A program made the position numbers and the translations under genes. Shown piece by piece: positions 1 through 8,622 of a DNA stretch of 64,000 nt. Origin of the DNA: Alloalcanivorax marinus. GTDB taxonomy: Bacteria > Pseudomonadota > Gammaproteobacteria > Pseudomonadales > Alcanivoracaceae. Location: the NCBI RefSeq assembly GCF_016785095.1, contig NZ_JAEKJB010000010.1:353960-417959 (forward strand). The letters run 5' to 3'. The notes beneath the pieces were generated by a model. That model made no database searches and had not been told where the DNA came from. It was given only the letters and a program-made list of their open reading frames with translations. Numbering within the stretch: the stretch's first letter is position 1; every line of letters starts with the position of its first letter.

Positions 1-312
1 GTGCTGGTGGACGATATCGTCGATACCGCCGGCACCCTGTGCAAGGCGGCCCAGGCCCTCAAGGACCACGGCGCCGCCAAGGTCTATGCCTACTGCACCC
101 ACCCGGTGCTGTCCGGCCCGGCCATCGACAACATCAACGGCAGCGCCATCGACCAGCTGGTGGTCACCGACACCATCCCGCTGTCCGAGGCAGGCCGGGC
201 CAGCGACAAGATCCGTGTACTGCGCCTGGCGCCGATGCTCGCCGAGACCGTGCGCCGGGTGAACAACGAGGAATCCCTGTCGGCCATGTTCGACCGCCTC
301 GAGCTGGTGTAA
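1..312 (+). CDS. prs: Ribose-phosphate pyrophosphokinase, C-terminal part (cut by window edge)
   Basis: These are the last 103 codons of phosphoribosyl pyrophosphate synthetase, which makes PRPP from ribose-5-phosphate and ATP for nucleotide, His, Trp and NAD synthesis in the cytosol. The visible part opens with the PRPP-binding loop [10 protein letters not shown] and continues through the conserved segments YCTHPVLSG and VVTDTIPL to a typical C-terminus. The family is about 310-320 residues long, so roughly two thirds lies upstream of the window and the GTG at position 1 is an internal valine, not a start. A strong terminator follows. The neighbours rplY and pth form the usual gammaproteobacterial prs-rplY-pth order, which supports the call. 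Confidence 0.95.
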   Translation: MLVDDIVDTAGTLCKAAQALKDHGAAKVYAYCTHPVLSGPAIDNINGSAIDQLVVTDTIPLSEAGRASDKIRVLRLAPMLAETVRRVNNEESLSAMFDRLELV

Positions 313-352
313 GCCACGCCTGCACGCAACACGCTGACACGCGCCACGCCGA

Positions 353-376
353 GCCGGCCCTCAGGGCCGGCTTTTT
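353..376 (+). terminator. Rho-independent terminator of prs
   Basis: An 8-bp perfect stem (GCCGGCCC / GGGCCGGC) with a 3-base loop is followed directly by five T residues, 40 bases after the prs stop codon. This is a textbook intrinsic terminator separating prs from rplY. Confidence 0.9.
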
Positions 377-443
377 GCTACCTGGAGGCCAGGGATCAAC
401 GCCACCGAAGGCCCAAGATGACCGCGTGCAAGCGTGCGGCGTG

Positions 444-472
444 TTGCGTGCAAGCAGCCCGCAGGGCATAAT
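444..472 (+). promoter_or_regulatory. Putative sigma-70 promoter of rplY
   Basis: TTGCGT (444-449) and CATAAT (467-472) are separated by 17 bases, so -35 and -10 boxes each match the consensus at four to five positions. The site lies between the prs terminator and rplY, about 70 bases before the rplY start. The rest of the 313-546 interval holds nothing else I recognise. Confidence 0.55.
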
Positions 473-546
473 CCGGCCCCCTTTTTAGCAACCCTTCCCA
501 TCGCGCCTGGTCGCGGGGCGGCGGGAAGCCTTATGGAGACATCGAC

Positions 547-1203
547 ATGTCCAACGAATTCGAACTGACCGCGGAAAGCCGCAGCGACACGGGGAAAGGT
601 GCGAGCCGCCGCCTGCGTCGTCTGCAAGGCCGGATTCCCGGCATCATCTATGGTGGCGACGCCGAGCCGCAGATGATCACCCTGGAATCCCGTGAGCTGA
701 AGAAAGCCCTGGAAACCGAAGCTTTCTACAGCCACATCCTGACCCTCAAGCTGGACGGCAAAACCCAGCAGGCGGTACTGCGTGATCTGCAGCGCGATCC
801 GGCCCGCGGTTTCCCGATCCACGCCGACTTCATGCGCGTTGACGCCACCCACAAGATCACCATGGTGGTTCCGGTGCACTTCAGCAACGAAGAAGCCTGC
901 ATCGGCGTGAAGAAACAGGGCGGCGAGATCCACCGCAATATCTCCGAGGTGGAAGTTATCTGTCTGCCCAAGGACCTGCCGGAATACCTGGAAGTGGACA
1001 TGATCGCCGTGGAGCTGGATCAGGTGATCCACCTCTCCGAGATCAAGCTGCCGGCCGGTGTCGAGATCGTCGAGCTGACCCACGGCGAGGACCATGACCA
1101 GCCCGTGGTCGCGGTGCACAAGCCGAAAGTCCGCGCCGAGGAAGAAGACGGCGAGGAAGGCGGTGAGGAAGCCGCCGGCGAAGACAAAGCCGACGAGGAA
1201 TAA
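547..1203 (+). CDS. rplY: 50S ribosomal protein L25/general stress protein Ctc
   Basis: This 218-residue protein binds 5S rRNA in the large ribosomal subunit. It is the long Ctc form. An N-terminal L25 domain (about residues 5-95, containing GKGASRRLRR and GIIYGGD) is followed by the beta-rich TL5/Ctc C-terminal domain (about 100-190, PVHFSNEEACIGVKKQGGE). It ends in an acidic tail rich in E and D, as in pseudomonad relatives. E. coli L25 has only the first domain (94 residues). The ATG start has a GGAGA ribosome-binding site 7-11 bases upstream. pth starts 8 bases after the stop, so the two are probably co-transcribed. Confidence 0.97.
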   Translation: MSNEFELTAESRSDTGKGASRRLRRLQGRIPGIIYGGDAEPQMITLESRELKKALETEAFYSHILTLKLDGKTQQAVLRDLQRDPARGFPIHADFMRVDATHKITMVVPVHFSNEEACIGVKKQGGEIHRNISEVEVICLPKDLPEYLEVDMIAVELDQVIHLSEIKLPAGVEIVELTHGEDHDQPVVAVHKPKVRAEEEDGEEGGEEAAGEDKADEE

Positions 1204-1211
1204 CCCGCGCC

Positions 1212-1799
1212 GTGACGGATCCGGTTCGACTGATCGTGGGCCTGGGCAACCCGGGCCCCGAATACGACGCTACCCGTCACAACACCGGTGTGTGGTACAT
1301 CGATGCCCTGGCCCGTGCCCAGGGCATCTTCCTTTCCGAGGAAAAAAAATACTTCGGTGTTACCGGCACCTTTCAGTTCGAGGGCGAAACCGTTCGCCTG
1401 CTGGTACCCACCACCTATATGAACCGCAGCGGCCAGGCCACCTCGGCGCTGGCGAACTTCTTCAAGATCCCCGTCACGCAAATGCTGGTGGCCCACGATG
1501 AGCTGGACCTGCCTCCCGGCGTGGCCCGCTTTAAGCAGGGCGGCGGTCACGGCGGCCACAACGGCCTGCGCGACATCATCGCCCGACACGGCAACAGCAG
1601 GGATTTCCACCGTCTTCGTATCGGCATCGGCCATCCCGGCAGCGCCGATCTGGTCACCCCCTATGTGCTCGGCAAGCCTTCCCCGGCGGACCGGGACAAG
1701 ATCGAACGGGCCATCGACGAAGCGGTGCGCTTCACCCCGGACCTGCTGCGCGGCGACCTCAACACCGCCATGAACAGCCTGAACGGCTTCCGCGCCTAG
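1212..1799 (+). CDS. pth: Peptidyl-tRNA hydrolase
   Basis: The enzyme recycles peptidyl-tRNAs released from stalled ribosomes by hydrolysing the ester bond. It has 195 residues, the usual bacterial length. Family catalytic and binding residues are all visible: GLGNPGPEYDATRHNTG (Asn and catalytic His), PTTYMNRSG (Met-Asn), HDELDLPPG (Asp) and GGHGGHNGLRDI (His-Asn). The start is GTG, 8 bases after rplY, giving the expected short N-terminus before LIVGLGNPG. Translation is likely coupled with rplY. Confidence 0.97.
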   Translation: MTDPVRLIVGLGNPGPEYDATRHNTGVWYIDALARAQGIFLSEEKKYFGVTGTFQFEGETVRLLVPTTYMNRSGQATSALANFFKIPVTQMLVAHDELDLPPGVARFKQGGGHGGHNGLRDIIARHGNSRDFHRLRIGIGHPGSADLVTPYVLGKPSPADRDKIERAIDEAVRFTPDLLRGDLNTAMNSLNGFRA

Positions 1800-1811
1800 T
1801 TTCAGACCCCC

Positions 1812-1854
1812 GAATCGCGGCTGAAGCGGAGCGCCGCCCGGCCGCTCCTACAAA
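1812..1854 (+). repeat. Degenerate REP-type palindrome (copy 1)
   Basis: The segment ATCGCGGCTGAAGCGGAGCG...CCGCTCCTAC, just after pth, is a shorter and imperfect relative of the palindromes at 39656-39725 and 47409-47467. It shares the core words ATCGCGGCTGAAGC and GCCGCTCCTAC. It lies in the convergent gap between pth and the GST-like gene, a typical place for REP elements, and may attenuate transcription from both sides. Confidence 0.6.
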
Positions 1855-1876
1855 GCATCCGTGACCTCGCGCCGCG

Positions 1877-2617
1877 CTAACGATCGGTGCGATAACGCTC
1901 CAGAATCCACTGCCCCGCTGGCCGTTCGCGCATGTCGTTGAGCTTCTTTTGCAATGACGCCGGCAGGTCGCTCTCATCGAACACGTCCCAGGGCGTGCCC
2001 GGCGGGCTCACCAACGGCGCCATCAGGGCCGCCGCGCTGATATCCGCCAGGGTCAGCCGGTCCGCCACCAGATAATCGCCGGCGCCACGACGCAACGCTT
2101 CCTCCACCAGGGCCAGGCCCTCCTCCACGCGCTGCTCCGAATAGACCACCGCCTTGGGCTTGATGGCATAGAGCCGGCGCACGCCTTCCCGGGTCAGCGG
2201 CACCAGGGCACGCTTGATGGGACCGGGCAGACGATAGGGGTCGAGCATGGCGTCCATGATCTCCGGGCGGTCCAGCACCTGACCGTACAGCCAGCGGCGC
2301 ACATGCACCGCGAACCGGTCGAAGTGCTGCTCCAGCTCGATCACCCGGGCACGGCTGTCGGCGTCCTCGGGCACCAGGGGCCGGGCCGGATAGTACTTTT
2401 CCAGGTAATAAGCGATCTTGGTGGAATCCCCCACGGTGCGGTCGCCATCACGCAGGATCGGCAGGGTATTAATGCGCGCCAGCCACTGGGTTCGCAGCCG
2501 GTGTGGCCCGGGCAGCAGATTGCGTGGTCGGTAATCGAGGCCCTTGTGGTCCAGTTGCCAGCGGGTCTTCTCGCAGTAGTGGGAGATGGGGAATTGATAC
2601 AGAATTCGCATGATCAT
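1877..2617 (-). CDS. Glutathione S-transferase family protein
   Basis: This 246-residue soluble protein has an N-terminal thioredoxin-like domain (about 3-80), with the motif SHYCEK at residues 12-17, NTLPILRDGD and the GDSTKIAYYLEKYYP segment that binds glutathione in the family. An all-helical C-terminal domain fills about 95-240. The Ser/Cys in SHYCEK could activate a thiol. Substrate is unknown. It lies on the opposite strand between pth and ychF, which are adjacent in pseudomonads, so it appears to be an insertion into a conserved block. Two in-frame ATGs (2617 and 2611) are possible starts. Confidence 0.85.
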   Translation of the reverse strand: MIMRILYQFPISHYCEKTRWQLDHKGLDYRPRNLLPGPHRLRTQWLARINTLPILRDGDRTVGDSTKIAYYLEKYYPARPLVPEDADSRARVIELEQHFDRFAVHVRRWLYGQVLDRPEIMDAMLDPYRLPGPIKRALVPLTREGVRRLYAIKPKAVVYSEQRVEEGLALVEEALRRGAGDYLVADRLTLADISAAALMAPLVSPPGTPWDVFDESDLPASLQKKLNDMRERPAGQWILERYRTDR

Positions 2618-2807
2618 CGTGCTGCCGGCTTTCGTGACTCGTCAGTCTAGCCAAACCCGGCGCTTCCGCTCCCGGCATCAGAGCCCCGCCGGAGCGGCTC
2701 CCTGGCAATTGGCCCCGGCGCCCGCCGAGACCGCCCCCGTGCCGCTACCGGTCGCATTTTGGCCGCGCCTTGAGTAGCATTGCGCCCTCGAAAACGGAGG
2801 TGCAGTT

Positions 2808-3899
2808 ATGGGTATTCAGTGCGGTATCGTGGGCCTGCCCAATGTGGGCAAATCCACCCTTTTCAACGCCTTGACCAAGGCCGGCATCGATGCCGAGAAC
2901 TTCCCGTTCTGCACCATCGAACCCAACACCGGGGTGGTGCCGGTGCCGGACCCGCGCCTGGACGCGCTGTCCGCCATCGTCAAACCGGAACGGGTGATGC
3001 CGGCGACCATGGAATTCGTCGACATCGCCGGGCTGGTGGCCGGCGCCTCCAAGGGCGAGGGCCTGGGTAACCAGTTCCTCGCCAACATCCGTGACACCGA
3101 CGCCATCGCCCACGTGGTGCGCTGCTTTGACGACGAGAACGTGATCCACGTGGCCGGCAAGGTCTCGCCGCTGGACGATATTTCGGTGATCAACACCGAG
3201 CTGGCCCTGGCCGACCTGGACTCCGTGGAGCGTGCCCTGCAACGGGCGCAGAAGGCCGCCAAGGGCCAGAACAAGGAAGCCCAGGCGATGATCCCGGTGC
3301 TGGAGAAGCTGCTGCCCCTGCTCAGCGAGGGCGAACCGGCCCGCGCCGCCGACCTGAGTGCCGACGAGCGCAAGACCATCCGCGGCCTCAATCTGCTCAC
3401 CCTCAAGCCCACCATGTACATCGCCAACGTGGAAGAGGACGGCTTCGAGAACAACCCGCTGCTGGACACCGTGCGCCAGCAGGCGGAGAAGGAAAACGCC
3501 TCGGTGGTGCCGATCTGCGCCAAGATCGAATCCGAGATCGCGGAGCTGGACGACGAGGAAAAAGCGGACTTCCTGGCCGACCTGGGCATGGATGAACCGG
3601 GCCTCAACCGGGTGATCCGCGCCGGCTACCAGTTGCTCGGCCTGCAAACCTACTTCACCGCCGGCAAGAAGGAAGTGCGCGCCTGGACCATCAAGGTGGG
3701 CGCCACCGCGCCCCAGGCCGCCGGCGTCATCCACACCGACTTCGAGAAGGGCTTTATCCGCGCCCAGACCATCGCCTACGAGGACTTCATCGCCGGCAAT
3801 GGCGAACAGGGCGCCAAGGAAGCCGGCAAGATGCGCGCCGAGGGCAAGGACTACGTGGTCCACGATGGCGACGTGCTGAACTTCCTGTTCAACGTGTGA
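2808..3899 (+). CDS. ychF: Redox-responsive ribosome-binding ATPase YchF
   Basis: This Obg-family P-loop protein prefers ATP, binds ribosomes and is linked to the oxidative stress response. It has 363 residues, exactly the family norm. The G1 motif GLPNVGKST starts near residue 9, and a switch/G3 region [17 protein letters not shown] follows. The G4 position reads NVEED instead of NKxD, the hallmark of ATP specificity in YchF. A C-terminal TGS domain ends in DVLNFLFNV. The start has a strong GGAGG ribosome-binding site 7 bases upstream. The EamA gene begins 3 bases after the stop. Confidence 0.97.
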   Translation: MGIQCGIVGLPNVGKSTLFNALTKAGIDAENFPFCTIEPNTGVVPVPDPRLDALSAIVKPERVMPATMEFVDIAGLVAGASKGEGLGNQFLANIRDTDAIAHVVRCFDDENVIHVAGKVSPLDDISVINTELALADLDSVERALQRAQKAAKGQNKEAQAMIPVLEKLLPLLSEGEPARAADLSADERKTIRGLNLLTLKPTMYIANVEEDGFENNPLLDTVRQQAEKENASVVPICAKIESEIAELDDEEKADFLADLGMDEPGLNRVIRAGYQLLGLQTYFTAGKKEVRAWTIKVGATAPQAAGVIHTDFEKGFIRAQTIAYEDFIAGNGEQGAKEAGKMRAEGKDYVVHDGDVLNFLFNV

Positions 3900-3902
3900 G
3901 TT

Positions 3903-4745
3903 TTGGACACCCGTAAAGGCACCGCCCTGGCCCTGCTGGCCAGCGCGCAGTGGGGCGCCACCGGTATCTGGGTGGCGCTGCTGCGCGACCTGCCCACCGG
4001 CACCACCCTGGTGTTCCGGTTTCTTACCGCCACCTTGCTGCTCACCACCATGCTGGCCGCCCTGCGCGGTTTCCGGCGTCCCAACCGCTCGGCCCTGGAG
4101 GGCGGCGTGTTGCTGGCCGCCTACTATGTGCTGGCCACCGTGGGCTTCTATATAAGCGATGTGGTGACGGTGTCGCTGCTGGTGGCCACCTCGCCGTTCT
4201 TCGTCATGCTGTTGCGGCTGCTGCGCCGGGAAGGCCTGACGGGACGTGAACTTCTGGGCGGCCTGCTGGCCTTCGGCGGTGTCGCCACGGTGTTGCTGCT
4301 GGGCGCCCCGGCCAGCGGCGAAAGCCACCTGGTCGGGAATCTGTGTGGCCTGGGCGCGGCCCTGGTGATGGCATTGTATTCCCGGGCCGGGGACCGGCTG
4401 CGCGGCCAGGGCTGGAACGTGGTGTGGATCGCCTGTGCGCTGGGCCTGCTGGTCAGCGCGCCGTTCGCCGACCCCGGCGCGGCGGTGCCGGATGCCCGCC
4501 AGTGGGGCCTGTTCCTGGGTCTGGCGGCGTTTTCCACTTTGGCGCCGGGGTATCTCTATCCCCTCGCCTGCCAGCACATCAACGCCACCTCGGCCACGGT
4601 GGTGCGGCTGAGCACGCCGTTCTTCACCGCCCTGTTCGCGTTTCTGATTCTCGGCGACGCCCTGGGCATGCAGCATGTGCTGGGCGCGCCCCTGTTGCTG
4701 CTGGGAGTGTATCTGACCCTGCCGCGGCCGCCCGCCAGGGCATGA
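3903..4745 (+). CDS. EamA/DMT family permease
   Basis: This 280-residue inner-membrane protein has about ten hydrophobic helices arranged as two EamA repeats, with the usual glycine-rich segments (SAQWGATGIWVALL at the start, then LATVGFYISDVVTVSLLVAT and NATSATVVRLSTPFFTALFA). Family members export amino acids, metabolites or nucleotide sugars; the substrate here is unknown. The start is TTG immediately after ychF, because it is the first possible codon in frame and the first helix begins at about residue 7. There is no clear ribosome-binding site, so coupling to ychF is likely. Its last 122 bases overlap the 3' end of the convergent waaL-like gene. Confidence 0.85.
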   Translation: MDTRKGTALALLASAQWGATGIWVALLRDLPTGTTLVFRFLTATLLLTTMLAALRGFRRPNRSALEGGVLLAAYYVLATVGFYISDVVTVSLLVATSPFFVMLLRLLRREGLTGRELLGGLLAFGGVATVLLLGAPASGESHLVGNLCGLGAALVMALYSRAGDRLRGQGWNVVWIACALGLLVSAPFADPGAAVPDARQWGLFLGLAAFSTLAPGYLYPLACQHINATSATVVRLSTPFFTALFAFLILGDALGMQHVLGAPLLLLGVYLTLPRPPARA

Positions 4746-6018
4746 ACGTGGCCACGCCACCGGCCACCAGGGTGAAGGCCCAGTCACCGCTGGAGAAGTA
4801 CAGGAACGACTCAAACAGGTTCACCACCAGCCAGAAGCCCAGAAACGCCAGATAGAACAGCAGGAAGTCCGCCGGCAGCGCGCCGGCGCGGCGGGCCCTC
4901 AATGCTTCACGGGTCAACCAGACCAGCAGCCCCGCCAGCACCGCCAGGCCGGCCAGGCCGTAATTGACCAGGGTGTCCAGATAGCCGTTGTGCAGGTGTC
5001 GGAAGCCCTGCTCCCCGATCCAGCCGGGCAGCCCCGGTGAGTGCGTCAGCACCAGGGAACGCCCGTTGCCGCCCCACCCCAACAAGGGCCGTTCGGCGAT
5101 CCAGGGCAGCGCCGCCCGCCAGCTCACCAGCCGCCCGGCGACGCTGCCGGTGACCCCGTCGAACTGGCCCCGGGCCAGCCGGGTGATGGCCTGGTGCTCA
5201 TCGGCCAGACGCTGCTCGACGATGGGCGAGAAGGCCGCCATCAGCACCAGGCCCAGCACCCCGGCCAGCATGGCTCCGGTAAGCCAGCGCCGGCGCGGCC
5301 CCGGCGACAGCCGTCGGCGCAGGACCAGCCAGGCGGCGGCCAGCATCACCAGCGCCGCCACCGCAAGCCCCAGCCACACGCCCCGGGTCTGGGTGATCAC
5401 CACCGCGATGGCGCAGGTCAGGATGGCCAGTGCCCATAGCACGGCGCGCAACAGGCGCCAGGGCCCTGGCGCCAAGCAGCGGCCCGCCAGGGCGGTCAGC
5501 CCCAGCAAGCCGGTGGCGAACAACAGGGTGGCGTGCTGGGCATTGTGCAGGCCGAAATCCACCCGCTCGCCGTGCCAGCCCAGGAACCAGTCCCGCCACC
5601 CCTGGCCGGTGAACCAGGGTGCCACCAACAGCCCCGCCAGACTGGCGCCCCAGGCCAGCAGCACCGCCCGAACCCGGCCCGCCAGCAACCAGGCCACCGC
5701 CAGAAACGAAAACCAATGGGTAAGCCGGTGCACCTTGGCGGAAGACTCCGCCCACTGCGGATGGTGCAGCCGCGCCAATCCCCAGGACAGCAGCGCCACC
5801 AGCGCCGCCGCCAGCAGCAGCTTCAGCGGCGTACCGAAGCGCCGCCCCCGGGCCAGCCAGAAAAAGCCGCCGAACCCGGCCACCAGAACCAGTACCTTGA
5901 AGCCTTCGCCCGCCTCCGGCAGCGCCAGGGCGGTGCCGGCGTAGGCGGCCACCAGCCAGGGCCCTATCCGCTCCAGGGTCGCCGCCGGGCTCAAGCGCCC
6001 TCCACCAAACGGCCCCAA
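4624..6018 (-). CDS. O-antigen ligase-like (Wzy_C family) membrane protein
   Basis: A 464-residue polytopic inner-membrane protein with ten or more predicted helices. A large periplasmic loop (about 270-345) contains GRLVSWRAALPWIAERPLLG and GNGRS, the arrangement of WaaL ligases and Wzy polymerases. WaaL joins O-antigen to lipid A-core in the periplasm. As the last gene of a glycosyltransferase operon it fits a ligase. The last ~40 residues after the final helix are hydrophilic and overlap the EamA gene, so the tail may be an extension not shared by relatives. It starts 28 bases inside the previous gene. Confidence 0.75.
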   Translation of the reverse strand: MGPFGGGRLSPAATLERIGPWLVAAYAGTALALPEAGEGFKVLVLVAGFGGFFWLARGRRFGTPLKLLLAAALVALLSWGLARLHHPQWAESSAKVHRLTHWFSFLAVAWLLAGRVRAVLLAWGASLAGLLVAPWFTGQGWRDWFLGWHGERVDFGLHNAQHATLLFATGLLGLTALAGRCLAPGPWRLLRAVLWALAILTCAIAVVITQTRGVWLGLAVAALVMLAAAWLVLRRRLSPGPRRRWLTGAMLAGVLGLVLMAAFSPIVEQRLADEHQAITRLARGQFDGVTGSVAGRLVSWRAALPWIAERPLLGWGGNGRSLVLTHSPGLPGWIGEQGFRHLHNGYLDTLVNYGLAGLAVLAGLLVWLTREALRARRAGALPADFLLFYLAFLGFWLVVNLFESFLYFSSGDWAFTLVAGGVATFMPWRAAAAGSDTLPAATGARPAHAACPGRRRESETRTGR

Positions 6019-6893
6019 AGATCATAGTGGTCGAATACCGTCCGAAACTTGAGGTCGTTGCCGTCGACGGCTTTGTTGGCACGCTTCAGGGAATGCAGCT
6101 GGCTTTCTTCCACGGTCAGGAAGCGGCCCCGGAAATCCCTCGGATCGGGCACCCGGCGGCAACCACGGCCAGCCTTGAGGCTCATGGCCTTGAGCCAGAT
6201 GTCGTCGGCGCCGGGGCATAGGGCCATGAAACGGTTACGATCCAGCACCTGGTCATCCAGTTGGCCTGGGGCATAGAGCACTCCGCCGACGCCGGTGGGG
6301 AATACCAGCGGCGAGGGCGTGGCGTCCAGGGTGGGCTTCTCCCAGCGCTTGTAGGGCAGCACCCCGCCACCGGCGGCCAGCCGGATGCGGTGGGCGCGAT
6401 GGCAGGGAATGGTGGCCGGATCGGCCCGGTGGGCACGGTACAACTGATCCACCAGGTCATGGGGATAGAGGGTGTCGTCGTCCACGGTGATCAGCAGGCT
6501 GTCGGGGAAGCACTGCAGGGCGTAGTAGAACTTTTTATAGGGCCCCAGATCCTCCGCGCAGAACCGCACTTCCAGGCCGCGCCGTTCCTGCAGGCGGAGA
6601 ATGTGTGGCAAGCCGGCGCCGCCCAGCTCGCCCTCGGCGATCCACAGCACCACCCGGTCCGGTTTGAGGGACTGCTGGAGCAGGCTCTCGATGGTCAGGT
6701 AGACGTTGTCGATGCGCTTGTCGAAGGTGGTCAACGATACCACGACATCCTCGGCCAGGCCGTTGCCCACACCGCTGACGCTGGCGTGCAGGGCGTTCCA
6801 GTGAAGCTGGCCGGCACGCTGGATGGCGGTGTCCCGGGCCAGGGCGTCGCGGCGGGCGCGCAGGCGCTTTTGCCGACGTCTCGCTTTGAACAT
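5991..6893 (-). CDS. Glycosyltransferase with GT-A fold
   Basis: A 300-residue cytoplasmic enzyme. An N-terminal basic stretch (MFKARRRQKRLRARR) is followed by a nucleotide-sugar-binding core with VVSLTTFDKRIDNVYLTIES (about 51-70) and a metal-binding TVDDD motif at 136-140, typical of GT-A transferases. CHRAHRIRL and ADDIWLKAMSLKAG resemble acceptor-side motifs of LPS and capsule transferases. An upstream in-frame extension is possible but lies inside the preceding GT4 gene; the ATG at 6893 lies 2 bases after that gene's stop and gives a sensible N-terminus. The donor and acceptor sugars cannot be named. Confidence 0.8.
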   Translation of the reverse strand: MFKARRRQKRLRARRDALARDTAIQRAGQLHWNALHASVSGVGNGLAEDVVVSLTTFDKRIDNVYLTIESLLQQSLKPDRVVLWIAEGELGGAGLPHILRLQERRGLEVRFCAEDLGPYKKFYYALQCFPDSLLITVDDDTLYPHDLVDQLYRAHRADPATIPCHRAHRIRLAAGGGVLPYKRWEKPTLDATPSPLVFPTGVGGVLYAPGQLDDQVLDRNRFMALCPGADDIWLKAMSLKAGRGCRRVPDPRDFRGRFLTVEESQLHSLKRANKAVDGNDLKFRTVFDHYDLWGRLVEGA

Positions 6894-6895
6894 GG

Positions 6896-7939
6896 TCAGC
6901 GCCCCCTGGCCGGCAGGCTGGTGAAGAAATCCCGATAGCCGCCCAATACCACCTGGCGGCTGTAGTGGGCCCGGTAGTGATCGCGGGCCATGTCCGCCAG
7001 CCGCCGGCGGGCGGCACCGTCGGCAAGCAAGTCGCGCAGGGCGTCGGCCAGGGCATCGGCCCGGTCCAGCGGGGTGAGCAGCCCGGTCTCGCCGGCGCGG
7101 ATCAGCTCCGCCGGCCCCTGGGACGCGGTGGCCACGATCGGACAACCGTGGGCCCAGGCCTCCAGCACGATGGAGCCCAGCCCCTCGTGGCGGGACGGGC
7201 AGACGAACACATCGACGCTGGCCATCAGCGCGGTGACGTCATTCCGCCAGCCCAGAAAACGGACTCGCCCGGTCACCCCGAGCTGCGTCGCCATGGCCCG
7301 CAGGGCGTCCTCCTCCGGGCCGCTGCCGGCCAGCCACAGGGTGGCATCGGGCAGCCGCGCCAGGGCCTGGAGCAGCACGTCGAAGCCCTTGTTGCGGTGC
7401 AGCCGGCCGGCGGCCAGCAGCAGCGGCCCGGCGGGCGTGTCGAAGCTGTCCCGGGGCAACGGCGTGACCGGGGTTTCATCGGCGAAGTTGGGCAAGTGCA
7501 CCACCCGCGCCGCCGGCATGCCGCCGCGCACCAGGTGGTCACAGATACCCCGGGTGATGCCGATCCAGTAATCCGCGTGTCGGTAGTGCTTGAGGTCGTA
7601 GTAATGCCCGAGCCGGCTGATCAGGGTATAGGGACCAGGCGGCGTGGCGGCGCTGGCCCGGTTCATCCAGGTCAGCACCCGGTCCGGACGGTAGGCGGCC
7701 AGGGCGCGCCGGTAGCGGTAGTGGGCCAGGGGTCGCAGCGGACCGGGGAAGCGGAAGCCGGACACCGGCACCCCGGCCTCGCGCAGCCGCGCCACCCGGT
7801 CCGGGTGGGGGCGAATAAAGGCGCGCTGCTCCAGGCCGCCTTCCCGATGCAGGCCGGTCACCAGGCGCACGAAGAAGTTCTCCGCCCCGCCCCGGGGCGC
7901 GCCGGCCAGCACCTGGGCCAGACGGGGCTCGCCGCTCAT
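6896..7939 (-). CDS. Glycosyltransferase family 4 protein
   Basis: A 347-residue retaining GT-B transferase. The N-terminal acceptor domain starts with QVLAGAPRGGAENFFVRL. The C-terminal domain holds GPLLLAAGRLHRNKGFDVLLQAL (about 168-190) and the diagnostic E-x7-E motif in SRHEGLGSIVLEAWAHG, which binds the nucleotide-sugar donor. It most likely adds a sugar to the LPS core or a related glycan on the cytoplasmic face. Its ATG overlaps the stop of the preceding kinase-like gene (ATGA at 7936-7939), so translation is coupled. Confidence 0.88.
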   Translation of the reverse strand: MSGEPRLAQVLAGAPRGGAENFFVRLVTGLHREGGLEQRAFIRPHPDRVARLREAGVPVSGFRFPGPLRPLAHYRYRRALAAYRPDRVLTWMNRASAATPPGPYTLISRLGHYYDLKHYRHADYWIGITRGICDHLVRGGMPAARVVHLPNFADETPVTPLPRDSFDTPAGPLLLAAGRLHRNKGFDVLLQALARLPDATLWLAGSGPEEDALRAMATQLGVTGRVRFLGWRNDVTALMASVDVFVCPSRHEGLGSIVLEAWAHGCPIVATASQGPAELIRAGETGLLTPLDRADALADALRDLLADGAARRRLADMARDHYRAHYSRQVVLGGYRDFFTSLPARGR

Positions 7940-8622
7940 GGCCGCTCCGGCGCGTCGTCGTGGAACAGCAGCCCATGGTAACCGGGGAAGGCACCGGCCC
8001 GGGCGCCGCGCTGCGTCAGCAGGTCCTCGATGCGCTGGTGCAGGTTGGCCACCTTGCGCCGGGCGGCGGACCGGCTGCGCCGGACGCCGGCCAGCCCCGG
8101 GCGGCCCAGGCCATCGATCACCACCAACCGGCGCAGCCCTCCGTCCGCGCCCCGTTGGGCGACGATGTTGTGCGGCAGCAGGTCCCGGGACGGAATGCCC
8201 TGCTCGATCCAGAACCGGCCGAGCACACCCACCGCCCGGCTGCAGGAGGGTGTCAGGCCGTCATCCCAAAGCACCTTCTTCAAGGTCTGGGAAATGGCGC
8301 CGTCGGCATCGCGGATCAGCTCGGTGACCAGACCGGCGCCCAGATCGGTGTCGACGAAACCGTGGCAGCGCGGCAGGTGGGCACCGAGCAAAGCACCGTG
8401 ACGGCGCCACAGCACGGTCAGCACACGGTGCTCCTCGCGGTTGTCGTCAAACCAGGACAGCGGCCGCAGGTTGCCGGGGAAGCCTTTCTTGCGGCGCCGG
8501 TCCGCCAGGGTGAAATCCGGCCTGCGCACCTTGATGCAGCGGTCCCGGTGATCCGGGTCGACGAAACACAAACGGTTACCCCCCTGGGCGAACGGCGCCC
8601 GTTCCTTGAGGCTCAGGGTCAT
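7936..8622 (-). CDS. YrbL/PhoP-network family, kinase-like protein
   Basis: This 228-residue protein resembles the YrbL (PhoP regulatory network) family and small LPS kinases. Kinase-like landmarks are visible: GGNRLCFVDP then IKVRR (possible ATP-binding Lys31), SRDLLPHNIV (catalytic-loop-like Asp147 and Asn152) and VVIDGLG (metal-binding-like Asp170). In an LPS operon a role in phosphorylating a core sugar is plausible, but that is inference. An upstream GTG (8637) is also in frame; I chose the ATG at 8622 because it forms an ATGA overlap with the previous stop, as at most junctions of this operon. Confidence 0.78.
   Translation of the reverse strand: MTLSLKERAPFAQGGNRLCFVDPDHRDRCIKVRRPDFTLADRRRKKGFPGNLRPLSWFDDNREEHRVLTVLWRRHGALLGAHLPRCHGFVDTDLGAGLVTELIRDADGAISQTLKKVLWDDGLTPSCSRAVGVLGRFWIEQGIPSRDLLPHNIVAQRGADGGLRRLVVIDGLGRPGLAGVRRSRSAARRKVANLHQRIEDLLTQRGARAGAFPGYHGLLFHDDAPERP

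Noticed and set aside
2758..2776. TTGGCCGCGCCTTGAG before ychF as a sigma-54 promoter
   Set aside because: The -24 GG is present but the required GC at -12 is AG, and ychF is a housekeeping gene.
2745..4814. Open frame of 689 codons on the minus strand
   Set aside because: Antisense to ychF and the EamA gene; composition (Gln/Gly/His-rich) is typical of shadow frames.
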